A stretch of 64,000 nucleotides of DNA from Capnocytophaga sputigena. Lineage in GTDB: Bacteria > Bacteroidota > Bacteroidia > Flavobacteriales > Flavobacteriaceae. Shown here one piece after another: positions 12,333-21,112 of the stretch (position 1 is the stretch's first letter; each line of letters opens with the position of its first letter). The position numbers and the translations under genes were made by a program. Below the pieces are notes generated by a model, which saw nothing but the letters and a program-made list of their open reading frames with translations, had not been told where the DNA came from and searched no databases. The stretch is taken from contig NZ_UAVP01000003.1 of assembly GCF_900446695.1 (NCBI RefSeq), positions 310,001 through 374,000 on the forward strand, in the 5' to 3' direction.

Positions 12333-13018
12333 TACACATAAGACTTTTCTCTTTTTAAATCTGTGATGAGCAATGGATTGTCTTCTCTCATTTTATTAAT
12401 GAGCTCCTCTACTCTATCAGTAGTAGGATCTTCATAGAGCCAATCCAATTCTTCTTGTGTAATCCCTACCATTTGTAAGAAAGCTACTTCGCCATTAGGG
12501 GTTTCAATAGTGCCCAACTGAGGGTCAGGGGCAAAGGCTATCCCTACTAACTTGGTGTCGCATTCCAAACGTATAGGTCCGTTAGCTGGAATAAAGTGAT
12601 AGGCTTCAAACCATTTTTTGCTTTCGAATACATAACACGCTAAATTCTGCATTACATTCATAGCCCAAGAAGGTTCGTTTTTAGCTCCTTCCCCATCTTT
12701 ATCCTCTTCAAAAGGCACAATGCGGAAAGTAAACTCAAAGCCCCAACCACTAAATTCATTTTCAGCACTTTCAGGAGAATAATACAACTCACTCATTCCG
12801 TAAGAAACTATATGACGGTGGAAAGTTTGCTCTTGGTTGTCGTAGATACTGATACCATCAAGCGGGTCTTCACCTCCCAACATATATTTTAAGATAGGAC
12901 CATAATGGCGAGGCTCTTGCTCAGGATAAACCTTCAATAAAGCCTCGTCTATAGCCTCCCACCCTACTGGGTCTGTCTCTTCAAATTGTGCTTTGTATTG
13001 TTCTTCTGTATATCTCAT
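12332..13018 (-). CDS. Suppressor-of-fused (SUFU) domain protein
   Basis: Soluble protein of 228 residues with a bacterial SUFU-like domain. Visible hallmarks are DPVGWEAIDEALLKVYPEQEPRHYGP at the N-terminus (in parts), ISIYDNQEQTFHRHIVSYGMSELYY, SGWGFEFTFRIVPFE, and LIGIAFAPDP-like LVGIAFAPDPQLGTIETPNGEV. Bacterial SUFU proteins are often linked to immunity proteins of polymorphic toxin systems or are unassigned; no toxin is nearby here. It lies 33 bp downstream of nqrA and one-base-overlaps the ClbS-like gene, so it is probably co-transcribed with nqr. Family fairly sure, function unknown. Confidence 0.82.
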   Translation of the reverse strand: MRYTEEQYKAQFEETDPVGWEAIDEALLKVYPEQEPRHYGPILKYMLGGEDPLDGISIYDNQEQTFHRHIVSYGMSELYYSPESAENEFSGWGFEFTFRIVPFEEDKDGEGAKNEPSWAMNVMQNLACYVFESKKWFEAYHFIPANGPIRLECDTKLVGIAFAPDPQLGTIETPNGEVAFLQMVGITQEELDWLYEDPTTDRVEELINKMREDNPLLITDLKREKSYV

Positions 13019-13051
13019 CGTTAAAAAGTTAAAATTCTTATTTATAAACTA

Positions 13052-14407
13052 TTAGCCTAATTCTGCCATCATTAAATCAAGTCCATCTCTGATGATTTGT
13101 TGATGTGGTTGTTTAGACACACATACAAATTCTGTAAGGGCAAAATCTTCAGGGGCTACTTCGTAAGCTCCTAAGTTTTCCAATTCGTCTAAATCCTTAT
13201 ACAAGCAGGCTTTAAGCAACTGCATAGGATAAATATCTAATGGAAAAACTTCTTCATACATACCTGTTACCACAAAAGCGCGGTGTTCACCATTGGTATT
13301 AGTGTTCAAGTTGTATTTTTTCTTAGGATTTAACCAAGAGAAGGTAAGCGAACGTGTAAGTGAAATTTTGTTGGCTATAGGTTTTGCCCAACCGAATAAA
13401 TCATAGTCGTTTCCTTCAGGGATTGCTGTGATTTGATCGTCGTAAAAACCTAAAAATCCTGTTTCATTCACTTGTGTACCAGTAAGAACATCACCACTGA
13501 TCACACGAGTATTAGCAGCATCTTTCACTTGGCTACCTACAACACCACTGATTTGAGCACCAGCGAGTACTGTAACATAGTGAGGTTTTTCGATGCGTGA
13601 GCCTGTGAGAGCTACAGTACGTGTGAGGTTCAAATTACCGGTGAGGAAGAGTTCACCTATCACCACCAAGTCTTGAGGTGTTACTACCCAAACCACTTCA
13701 CCTTTGTTGATTGGACTGATTTGTGCAATTTGTGTACTGACATTCCCAGCTGGGTGAGGTCCTGACACATTGTGCACCACGATGTCCTTAAGGTTGCGGA
13801 AAGGCGACAACGAGCTGTCTTTGAAAACAGACACGTGTACTTTACCTGTGGTGAGTTTAGACAAGGCAGTAAGAGCTGTTTGTAGCGCTTGTTCTTTGCC
13901 TTTCAGCACATAGTCGTAATCGGGAGCGAGCGGATTGGTTTTGCAAGCCGACACGAAAATAGCTTTAGGCTTTCCGTCGGGATTGGCAATCACGTCGTAA
14001 GGGCGTTGTTTGATAAAGGGCCAGCAACCTGAAGAAAGGAGGTGAGCCTTGATGTCTTCGCCCTGCATCTCGTTTACATTTTTCTTTCCATAGTCTTTGA
14101 AGGTTTGTTCTTGGGCTGGTGCAATGTGTATTTCCAACACTTTACGACGTTCACCACGTACAATCTCCTTGATAGTACCACTTACTGGAGAAGGGAACAA
14201 AACACGCTCATCACTCTTTGAAAAGAACAGTGCTTCACCTGCTTTCACTTCATTACCCTCACGCAATAAAAGCTTAGGAATAACACCGTGAAAATCACTG
14301 GGTTTAATGCCATACAAAGCAGCAAGAGGAAGCTGTTGTGTAGTTTTATCAGCTTCTCCTTCTAAATGTATGTCTAACCCTTTTCGAATGCGGATGTCGT
14401 TTGACAT
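13052..14407 (-). CDS. nqrA: Na+-translocating NADH:quinone reductase subunit A
   Basis: Peripheral cytoplasmic subunit of Na+-NQR, implicated in quinone handling. The 451 residues include the start RIRKGLDIHLEGEAD, GVIPKLLLREGNEVKAGEALFFSK, and FPSPVSGTIKEIVRGERRKVLEI, an RnfC-like barrel-sandwich segment, plus the downstream PHPAGNVSTQIAQISPINKGEVVW typical of NqrA (in parts). First gene of the operon; a promoter -7 box lies about 40 bp upstream. Transcription of nqrBCDEF must run through the two inserted genes unless a hidden internal promoter exists. Confidence 0.97.
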   Translation of the reverse strand: MSNDIRIRKGLDIHLEGEADKTTQQLPLAALYGIKPSDFHGVIPKLLLREGNEVKAGEALFFSKSDERVLFPSPVSGTIKEIVRGERRKVLEIHIAPAQEQTFKDYGKKNVNEMQGEDIKAHLLSSGCWPFIKQRPYDVIANPDGKPKAIFVSACKTNPLAPDYDYVLKGKEQALQTALTALSKLTTGKVHVSVFKDSSLSPFRNLKDIVVHNVSGPHPAGNVSTQIAQISPINKGEVVWVVTPQDLVVIGELFLTGNLNLTRTVALTGSRIEKPHYVTVLAGAQISGVVGSQVKDAANTRVISGDVLTGTQVNETGFLGFYDDQITAIPEGNDYDLFGWAKPIANKISLTRSLTFSWLNPKKKYNLNTNTNGEHRAFVVTGMYEEVFPLDIYPMQLLKACLYKDLDELENLGAYEVAPEDFALTEFVCVSKQPHQQIIRDGLDLMMAELG

Positions 14408-14444
14408 ATCTAAATAATATTAGTTAGTTTTATTAAATTGGCGA

Positions 14445-14452
14445 CAAATATA
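14445..14452 (-). promoter_or_regulatory. Promoter -7 box for the nqr operon
   Basis: CAAATATA on the plus strand reads TATATTTG on the minus strand, matching the Bacteroidota -7 box TAnnTTTG, 38 bp before the nqrA ATG. The -33 region is A-rich without an exact TTTG at 19 bp. Confidence 0.55.
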
Positions 14453-14497
14453 CGAATAATTCTTTACAAAAAAATAAAGTCTATTTTTTTAAAGCTA

Positions 14498-14577
14498 AAA
14501 AAGAATCATTCTACATTAGGCATATCTTCTGAAAATCTTGAGACTTTCATAAGGAATTGTGTAAAATGATTCTTTTT
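14498..14577 (-). terminator. Long-loop hairpin downstream of ftsY
   Basis: AAAAAGAATCATT at 14498-14510 and AATGATTCTTTTT at 14565-14577 are exact inverted repeats separated by 54 nt that contain a smaller imperfect hairpin. The minus-strand copy ends in T residues just after the ftsY stop, so it could terminate ftsY before the nqrA promoter. The long loop makes this uncertain. Confidence 0.45.
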
Positions 14578-14595
14578 ATTTATCAAAAAAAGTTA

Positions 14596-15558
14596 TTATT
14601 CTTTAAAGAAGGAATCTACAAACTCGTATTTATTAAAGATTTGCAAATCGTCTATTCCCTCCCCTACTCCTATATATTTCACAGGAATTTGAAACTGATC
14701 GGAAATACCTATTACAACACCGCCTTTAGCCGTGCCATCAAGCTTAGTTACTGCCAAAGAGGTAACCTCCGTAGCCTTCGTAAATTCCTTAGCCTGTTCA
14801 AAAGCATTTTGCCCTGTAGAACCATCGAGCACTAAGAGCACTTCGTGAGGAGCATCTGGCAATACTTTTTGCATCACGCGTTTGATTTTAGAGAGCTCAT
14901 TCATCAAGTTGATTTTGTTATGCAAGCGTCCTGCTGTATCAATAATTACTACATCGGCATTTTGTTTTACGGCTGAACTCAAGGTATCATAAGCCACCGA
15001 AGCAGGGTCGCTACCCAATTGTTGCTTGATCATCGGCACCCCTGTGCGGTCAGCCCACACTTGCAATTGGTCGATTGCAGCCGCTCGAAAAGTATCGGCG
15101 GCACCTAATACTACTTTCAAGCCTTTTTTAGTAAACTGACTTGCGAGCTTACCTATAGTAGTGGTTTTACCAGCTCCATTCACGCCTACGACCATCATTA
15201 CATAAGGTTTTTTGTCAGCTGGGAGGACAAAATCAGTTGCTTCACCGGTATGTGTTTCGGAAAGGAGACCTGCTATTTCTTCACGAAGAATGGTATTGAG
15301 TTCGGAAGTGCCTAGATACTTATCTTTAGCCACACGTGCCTCGATACGATCGATAATCTTAAGTGTAGTATTCACACCTACATCACTGGCAATGAGGACT
15401 TCTTCGAGGTCATCAAGCACCTCATCATCTACTTTAGATTTCCCCATAACCGCTTTTCCTAAACGGTCAAAAAAGCTATTTTTAGATTTTTCTAAGCCTT
15501 TATCTAAGGTTTCTTTCTTTTCTTTAGAAAAGATATTTTTTAGAAATTGGAATGCCAT
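14596..15558 (-). CDS. ftsY: Signal recognition particle receptor FtsY
   Basis: SRP receptor GTPase that docks SRP-ribosome complexes at the inner membrane for co-translational insertion. The 320 residues lack the long acidic A domain of E. coli FtsY, which is common in Bacteroidota. An N-terminal amphipathic, Lys-rich helix (MAFQFLKNIFSKEKK) and the N domain precede the G domain: P-loop GVNGAGKT at 125-132, ADTFRAAA near 154-161, DTAGR at 207-211 and TKLDGTAKGG at 271-280. A TACCTTTG promoter box (15588-15595, minus strand) lies 30 bp upstream, after the terminator of the ribosomal-protein operon. Confidence 0.97.
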   Translation of the reverse strand: MAFQFLKNIFSKEKKETLDKGLEKSKNSFFDRLGKAVMGKSKVDDEVLDDLEEVLIASDVGVNTTLKIIDRIEARVAKDKYLGTSELNTILREEIAGLLSETHTGEATDFVLPADKKPYVMMVVGVNGAGKTTTIGKLASQFTKKGLKVVLGAADTFRAAAIDQLQVWADRTGVPMIKQQLGSDPASVAYDTLSSAVKQNADVVIIDTAGRLHNKINLMNELSKIKRVMQKVLPDAPHEVLLVLDGSTGQNAFEQAKEFTKATEVTSLAVTKLDGTAKGGVVIGISDQFQIPVKYIGVGEGIDDLQIFNKYEFVDSFFKE

Positions 15559-15587
15559 AACTTATTGTATATATTTAGATATGAGTG

Positions 15588-15595
15588 CAAAGGTA
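15588..15595 (-). promoter_or_regulatory. Promoter -7 box for ftsY
   Basis: CAAAGGTA here is TACCTTTG on the minus strand, 30 bp before the ftsY ATG. It shows that ftsY is probably transcribed separately from DUF4295-rpmG-rpmB. Confidence 0.5.
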
Positions 15596-15615
15596 ATAAA
15601 AAAGTTTATATATGC

Positions 15616-15643
15616 AAAAAAGCCGTCTCACGACAGCTTTTTT
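15616..15643 (-). terminator. Terminator of the rpmB-rpmG-DUF4295 operon
   Basis: AAAAAAGCcGTC and GACaGCTTTTTTT pair around TCAC with one internal mismatch. On the minus strand it follows the DUF4295 stop (15673) by about 30 bp and is A/T-flanked as expected for intrinsic termination. Confidence 0.75.
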
Positions 15644-15672
15644 TAGATATGATAAAAATAGAGAAAATTTAA

Positions 15673-15825
15673 TTATTTCTTCTTCAAAAATTCATCAACA
15701 AGTTCAGGAGCCATTACGCTTTCTACGAAAGTGTAAGCACCTGTTTTAGGTGATTTCACCATTTTGATAGCTTTAGTAAGCTTTTTAGATTTACCTTGTA
15801 GGGTTGCTACTGTTTTCTTTGCCAT
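15673..15825 (-). CDS. DUF4295 small protein, 50 residues
   Basis: Short basic protein read from the ATG at 15825: it starts MAKKTVATLQGKSKKLTKAI and ends in DEFLKKK. The size, Lys content and position directly after rpmG match the DUF4295 family, which in Bacteroidota travels with ribosomal proteins L28 and L33. The family role is not established; a ribosome-associated function is a guess from context. The gap to rpmG is 10 bp, so it is the third gene of the operon that begins with rpmB. Confidence 0.88.
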   Translation of the reverse strand: MAKKTVATLQGKSKKLTKAIKMVKSPKTGAYTFVESVMAPELVDEFLKKK

Positions 15826-15835
15826 AACGTTTTAA

Positions 15836-16018
15836 TTATTTAATTTCTTTATGAACAGTTACTTTTTTAAGGATAGGGTTGAACTTTTTAAGCTCTAATC
15901 TATCGGGAGTATTTTTTTTGTTTTTGGTAGTGATGTAACGTGAAGTTCCTGGAAGACCAGATTCTTTATGCTCAGTGCACTCCAAAATAACCTGAATTCT
16001 ATTTCCTTTTTTAGCCAT
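15836..16018 (-). CDS. rpmG: 50S ribosomal protein L33
   Basis: Ribosomal protein L33 of the large subunit, 60 residues, full length. It starts [18 protein letters not shown] and has the family core [20 protein letters not shown]. Only one Cys (in LECTEH) is present, so it is a zinc-free type lacking the two CxxC pairs. Second gene of the rpmB-rpmG-DUF4295 operon, 19 bp after rpmB. Confidence 0.97.
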   Translation of the reverse strand: MAKKGNRIQVILECTEHKESGLPGTSRYITTKNKKNTPDRLELKKFNPILKKVTVHKEIK

Positions 16019-16037
16019 TTTAGTATTGTTTTAAAAT

Positions 16038-16274
16038 TTAGTTAATATATCCGTTACGTTCTACTTCTTGTAGCACTGCATAGATACCTTTTTTATCAAT
16101 AGTTTTAATTGCAGCTGCTGAAACCTTGAGGGTAATCCAACGATTCTCTTCAGGAATGAAGAAACGTTTTGTACGGAGGTTTACATTAAATTTACGTTTT
16201 GTTTTGTTCATTGCGTGCGACACGTTGTTGCCCACCAATGCTTTTTTGCCTGTTAAGTCACAAACTCTTGCCAT
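16038..16274 (-). CDS. rpmB: 50S ribosomal protein L28
   Basis: Ribosomal protein L28, 78 residues. Starts MARVCDLTGKKALVGNNVSH, followed by the basic segment NKTKRKFNVNLRTKRFFIPE and WITLKVSAAAIKTIDKKG, all typical of L28. It lacks the zinc-binding Cys pairs (one Cys only). First gene of its operon, with an exact Bacteroidota promoter 43 bp upstream. Confidence 0.97.
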   Translation of the reverse strand: MARVCDLTGKKALVGNNVSHAMNKTKRKFNVNLRTKRFFIPEENRWITLKVSAAAIKTIDKKGIYAVLQEVERNGYIN

Positions 16275-16316
16275 TTTTTTTCTCTATTTATTAATGTGTT
16301 ATTTATATTCAGGGCG

Positions 16317-16347
16317 CAAAGGTATAACTATTTTTTGAAATAGCAAA
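16317..16347 (-). promoter_or_regulatory. Consensus Bacteroidota promoter for rpmB operon
   Basis: On the minus strand: TTTG at 16347-16344, 19 bp, then TACCTTTG at 16324-16317. Spacing and both boxes match the housekeeping (sigma-ABfr type) consensus exactly. Confidence 0.85.
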
Positions 16348-16789
16348 ACTTTTTTGAATAAAAAGGAGATAGGAATTAAGAAACAAGAGATAGTATTCTG
16401 TAAATTAAATAGTTATATAGAATAAAAATCTTTTATGTATTGCACGGTTTTAATTTAAATTACGTATTTGTATAAAAAGCCTCCATTCCCCCAAAGGGAG
16501 ATGAACTTTTATAATGTAAAACAATTGAAAGTCGCCCACGAATCACACGAATTTGCACGAAAAGGAAGTTTTGAGAGGGTGATTTGTAAATATTTTTGGG
16601 CGTATACAATACGCTCCTACAGAGCATACTTCAAGGAGGACAAAGAAACTATAAACAGATCAGTAAAGGTCAATTCCTAACTATTGATTCTCATATTAAC
16701 AATTGTTTAACTATGTTTCTTAAAAAAATAGTTACTATATAACAAATTAAAAGCAGAACTCTTTATCAAGCAATAAAATATTTTATAGA
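16348..16789. other. Intergenic stretch without a supported gene, bordering the CBASS island
   Basis: About 440 bp between the rpmB promoter and the CBASS effector stop. A 70-codon open frame on the plus strand (16468-16680) runs through the repeat described separately and has no recognisable protein features, so I do not call it. The sequence ends in AT-rich DNA next to the effector. No terminator hairpin is obvious for the CBASS transcript. Confidence 0.5.
16527..16563. repeat. Dispersed repeat containing CCCACGAAT...CACGAATTT
   Basis: The segment aligns over about 37 bp with 62488-62524 (shared pieces AAAGTC, CCCACGAAT, CACGAATTT and CAC). Internally it holds two near-copies of CACGAATnn. 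The copy here borders the CBASS island; the other borders the sprE gene. Such CACGAATTT words recur in Bacteroidota genomes, which suggests an interspersed repeat; this last point is from general knowledge. Confidence 0.55.
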
Positions 16790-17533
16790 TTATTCTATAC
16801 AATATTCTCTTTTAACTTCAATCCAATCCTGAGATAATTCATTGTTTAACTTTCTATATATTTTTGAATCAGTTAGTATTTGATATGTAGAAAGTAATTT
16901 CTCATATAAAATTATATTTTTGATTATATAAGGAACTCGTTCTTTTTTTTTTGTTGTACCGTATACTTTTTTATAGTCGTCATATATATCTTTGATCTTT
17001 GAATAAAAATACAATAAATAAATAAACTCCTTCATAATCTGTAATGGTAATAGAAATTGAAATATTTTAATCCAAATCTCTTTTTCAAAAAAGAATATAG
17101 AACATATATAAATCAAAAAGATGATCACAAAAGGTATAGTATTTCTTTCAATCATTTTGCGAACTATACTTTTTGTAAAGAATACACTTTCAAAGCTATT
17201 AACTCCTAATTTAGGAAGTCCATTTTTTATTTCATCATTGGTGTAATAATCTTTTGATCTGTAATCACTAAGTTTAGAATTTAAACCATTATCTACTAAA
17301 TCTTTTACCTTTTCTTCTCCTGCTTTTTGATAGAAATAAGAAAATGCAAACTCTAATATAAAACAGATTATTGATATTAAACAAATTGTGATGTCAATAC
17401 ATTTTTTTTTATTATCAGGGGTAAATATTGCAAAAAGAGATAATAAACTACCTATTATAATGAACCATTTTTGTATATTTGATATGATTGTTGCGTGATA
17501 AAAACTTTCTTTATGAGGTGTTTCACTTGTCAT
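16790..17533 (-). CDS. CBASS effector, S-4TM-like four-helix membrane protein
   Basis: Putative pore-forming effector of the CBASS island. The 247 residues show four hydrophobic segments: about 24-40 (WFIIIGSLLSLFAIF), 48-70 (ITICLISIICFILEFAFSYF), 132-151 (TIPFVIIFLIYICSIFFF) and 154-180 (IWIKIFQFLLPLQIM...). A cytoplasmic loop between TM2 and TM3 carries SKDYYTNDEIKNGLPKLGVN and ENS-like FESVFFTKSIVRKM, resembling the SMODS/SLOG-associated 4TM family. The C-terminal 60 residues are soluble. In such systems a cyclic nucleotide opens or assembles the effector and the infected cell dies. It lies 5 bp after the E2-like gene. Family call is by pattern, not by search. Confidence 0.72.
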   Translation of the reverse strand: MTSETPHKESFYHATIISNIQKWFIIIGSLLSLFAIFTPDNKKKCIDITICLISIICFILEFAFSYFYQKAGEEKVKDLVDNGLNSKLSDYRSKDYYTNDEIKNGLPKLGVNSFESVFFTKSIVRKMIERNTIPFVIIFLIYICSIFFFEKEIWIKIFQFLLPLQIMKEFIYLLYFYSKIKDIYDDYKKVYGTTKKKERVPYIIKNIILYEKLLSTYQILTDSKIYRKLNNELSQDWIEVKREYCIE

Positions 17534-17538
17534 ATTAT

Positions 17539-17985
17539 TTATTTTTTGTCATTACTATGTGGCACTTCGGGTCCATACCAGATTTTCGTTTCTAACCATA
17601 TTTCATAAAAATATATCCAAGCTATAGTCCAATCCATAATTTCATTTGCTATTAGTTTATTATTATCCCAATAAAAATTCTTAGGGTGATACAAACATAA
17701 ACTTTTAGTTTTTGAATAAAAATGGGGAGGATTTTCTACGAGTTTAGGATTGAGTATCTTTACAATAGGATGTTTATTCGTACTATACTTTAGTGATATT
17801 GTATAAACAGGAAACTCAGGTTTAACCTGAATTTCTCCTTTAAAAATAATATCATTTCCTCTTATTGCATATCTAAATGACGGATATAACTTTTTCATCT
17901 CTGCAATTTGAGCAGTAATGTTTGATTTATTTTTAAAATATTTCTTCACCATAAAATCCTTTTGAAGCTGCCATTGTTTTTCCAA
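17539..17985 (-). CDS. CBASS stand-alone E2-like conjugation protein (Cap2 E2 part)
   Basis: E2-like (UBC-fold) protein of 148 residues without an attached E1 domain. The pattern fits the E2 half of Cap2: GEIQVKPEFPVYTISLKY, PHFYSKTKSLCLYHP with candidate catalytic C97, then DWTIAWIYFYEIWLETKIWYG and WYGPEVPH near the end. In type II CBASS the E2/E1 protein links the CD-NTase C-terminus to target proteins and primes it; E2-only (type II-short) loci exist. The ATG at 17985 overlaps the CD-NTase gene by 53 nt; an in-frame ATG at 17952 (MVKKYFKNK) would cut this to 20 nt. No Cap3-type JAB protease is present in the window. Confidence 0.75.
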   Translation of the reverse strand: MEKQWQLQKDFMVKKYFKNKSNITAQIAEMKKLYPSFRYAIRGNDIIFKGEIQVKPEFPVYTISLKYSTNKHPIVKILNPKLVENPPHFYSKTKSLCLYHPKNFYWDNNKLIANEIMDWTIAWIYFYEIWLETKIWYGPEVPHSNDKK

Positions 17986-18898
17986 GAGTAGTTGATAACA
18001 AACCTATACTTGTAGCTTTTAGTGTTCCTTCACTTAAATGTTTAGAAAATAACTTTGCCTCTTCTTCATTAACAGTAGGGAACTCCTTACCAAAAACATC
18101 TTTCCAAATTTTCTTTGCTTCATACTGATTATTTTTGTCTAAAAACTCTTTAGCATTCTGCAACTTTGTTTTAGTTCTATTGAGTTTATTTTTAAAATCA
18201 TCGTATTGAGTATTTGATTTGAATTTATTGATCTCCAAATTACATTCCGCTTTTTCAAACCATTCTCTTATTGATTTTTCAAAATTTTCAAATATCTTAA
18301 ATTTAAAAATTTTTATAGCAACTTCCTCTATATGGAAAGAAGGTATCATTTTTCCATTTAGTTTATTCCAATATTTGATTACTCGTATGATATCCTTTAG
18401 TTTATAACTATAATCTCTATGGGCATTTTTTAAATTCTCCGTCAAAATTTTAGGATAAGTAGGTATCCAACTTTCTAAGTTGTAATTAGGCATTAAATAC
18501 CCTTCTATTTGTTCAAAAGCGGGAAGTATATCAAAAGATTTATTACTTAATTCGACAGTAACACAAGGTCTATCTTGTCTGACTTTACCTTTATAGTCAT
18601 TCTGATCATTCAAAAAATCTTTGATTTTATCTAAAACAGATTGAGGTTTTCTCATTACTCCAAAGTCATCTTTCCAATAGGATTCATCCAAAACTACAAA
18701 AATATCAATATCATCTAATGGACGAATCATAGTATCCCGTTCGTAAGAACCATTAAGAAAAGTTTCCTTTAAATGCAAGGTATCATCTTTTTCTAATGTA
18801 GTGGTAATATTTTTAACAGAAGCTTTTATATTTTCTTCTTGCTTATCTGTTATAGAAATTTTTTCAATTAATTTACTAATAGATTGTAATAAATTCAT
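17933..18898 (-). CDS. CBASS CD-NTase (cGAS/DncV-like nucleotidyltransferase)
   Basis: Sensor enzyme of the CBASS island, expected to make a cyclic di- or trinucleotide upon phage infection. Pol-beta-like NTase signature: FLNGSYERDTMIRPLDDIDIF in parts, i.e. G50-S51 followed by D63-x-D65, and a third acidic residue D123 in SFDILPAFE. The helical region that follows (YKLKDIIRVIKYWNKLNG, FHIEEVAIKIF) fits the OAS/CD-NTase helical domain. The length of 321 is normal. The C-terminus reads AASKGFYGEEIF: a Gly at 317 resembles the conjugated Gly of type II enzymes but four residues follow it. Base composition is far more AT-rich than flanking genes, pointing to transfer. The product nucleotide cannot be read from sequence. 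Confidence 0.88.
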   Translation of the reverse strand: MNLLQSISKLIEKISITDKQEENIKASVKNITTTLEKDDTLHLKETFLNGSYERDTMIRPLDDIDIFVVLDESYWKDDFGVMRKPQSVLDKIKDFLNDQNDYKGKVRQDRPCVTVELSNKSFDILPAFEQIEGYLMPNYNLESWIPTYPKILTENLKNAHRDYSYKLKDIIRVIKYWNKLNGKMIPSFHIEEVAIKIFKFKIFENFEKSIREWFEKAECNLEINKFKSNTQYDDFKNKLNRTKTKLQNAKEFLDKNNQYEAKKIWKDVFGKEFPTVNEEEAKLFSKHLSEGTLKATSIGLLSTTLGKTMAASKGFYGEEIF

Positions 18899-18942
18899 TT
18901 TGAGATTTCTAATTATTTAATATCACATATAGTATAAAAATA

Positions 18943-18971
18943 CATACACCCTACTTGTTATAGGGTGTATG
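18943..18971 (-). terminator. Terminator downstream of dnaK
   Basis: Perfect 11-bp stem CATACACCCTA (18943-18953) / TAGGGTGTATG (18961-18971) with a 7-nt loop. On the minus strand it follows the dnaK stop by 14 bp and is succeeded by TATTTTTATAC. It insulates the CBASS genes from dnaK read-through. Confidence 0.88.
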
Positions 18972-18984
18972 CTTATGTTAATTC

Positions 18985-20925
<1,941 letters not shown>

Positions 20926-20986
20926 TTATCGTTTTTTAAGTTCAACATTATTTTTTGTAAGCCTTACGCTTACGTAATCAGTAATA

Positions 20987-21029
20987 GTCAATGATTGTGC
21001 CAAAGGACTAAAAACTGACAAATTGTCAG
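20987..21029 (-). promoter_or_regulatory. Palindrome plus sigma54-like -24/-12 promoter upstream of dnaK
   Basis: Minus strand reads CTGACAATTTGTCAG (21029-21015; exact inverted repeat with one central base), 11 bp, then TTGGCACAATCATTGAC (21003-20987). TGGCAC and TTG are spaced as in a sigma54 promoter (GG and G ten bases apart) although the consensus C of the -12 GC is A. A start about 12 bp on would give a leader of about 60 nt. The same layout precedes clpB. Confidence 0.55.
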
Positions 21030-21050
21030 AGTTAAAAGTTAGAGATAGGT

Positions 21051-21097
21051 TTTAGGAGTTAGCCATTGCTACTAATGACTGACAACTAACTCCTAAA
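21051..21097 (-). terminator. Inverted repeat between clpB and dnaK
   Basis: TTTAGGAGTTAG (21051-21062) and CTAACTCCTAAA (21086-21097) are perfect complements across 23 nt, just after the clpB stop on the minus strand. It may terminate clpB, but no T-run follows, so a regulatory structure is also possible. Confidence 0.45.
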
Positions 21098-21112
21098 TTC
21101 CCTAATTCCTTG

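Noticed and set aside
16468-16680. 70-codon plus-strand open frame before the CBASS island
   Set aside because: It crosses the dispersed repeat, has no protein-like domain, no promoter box and no conserved neighbour; likely chance.
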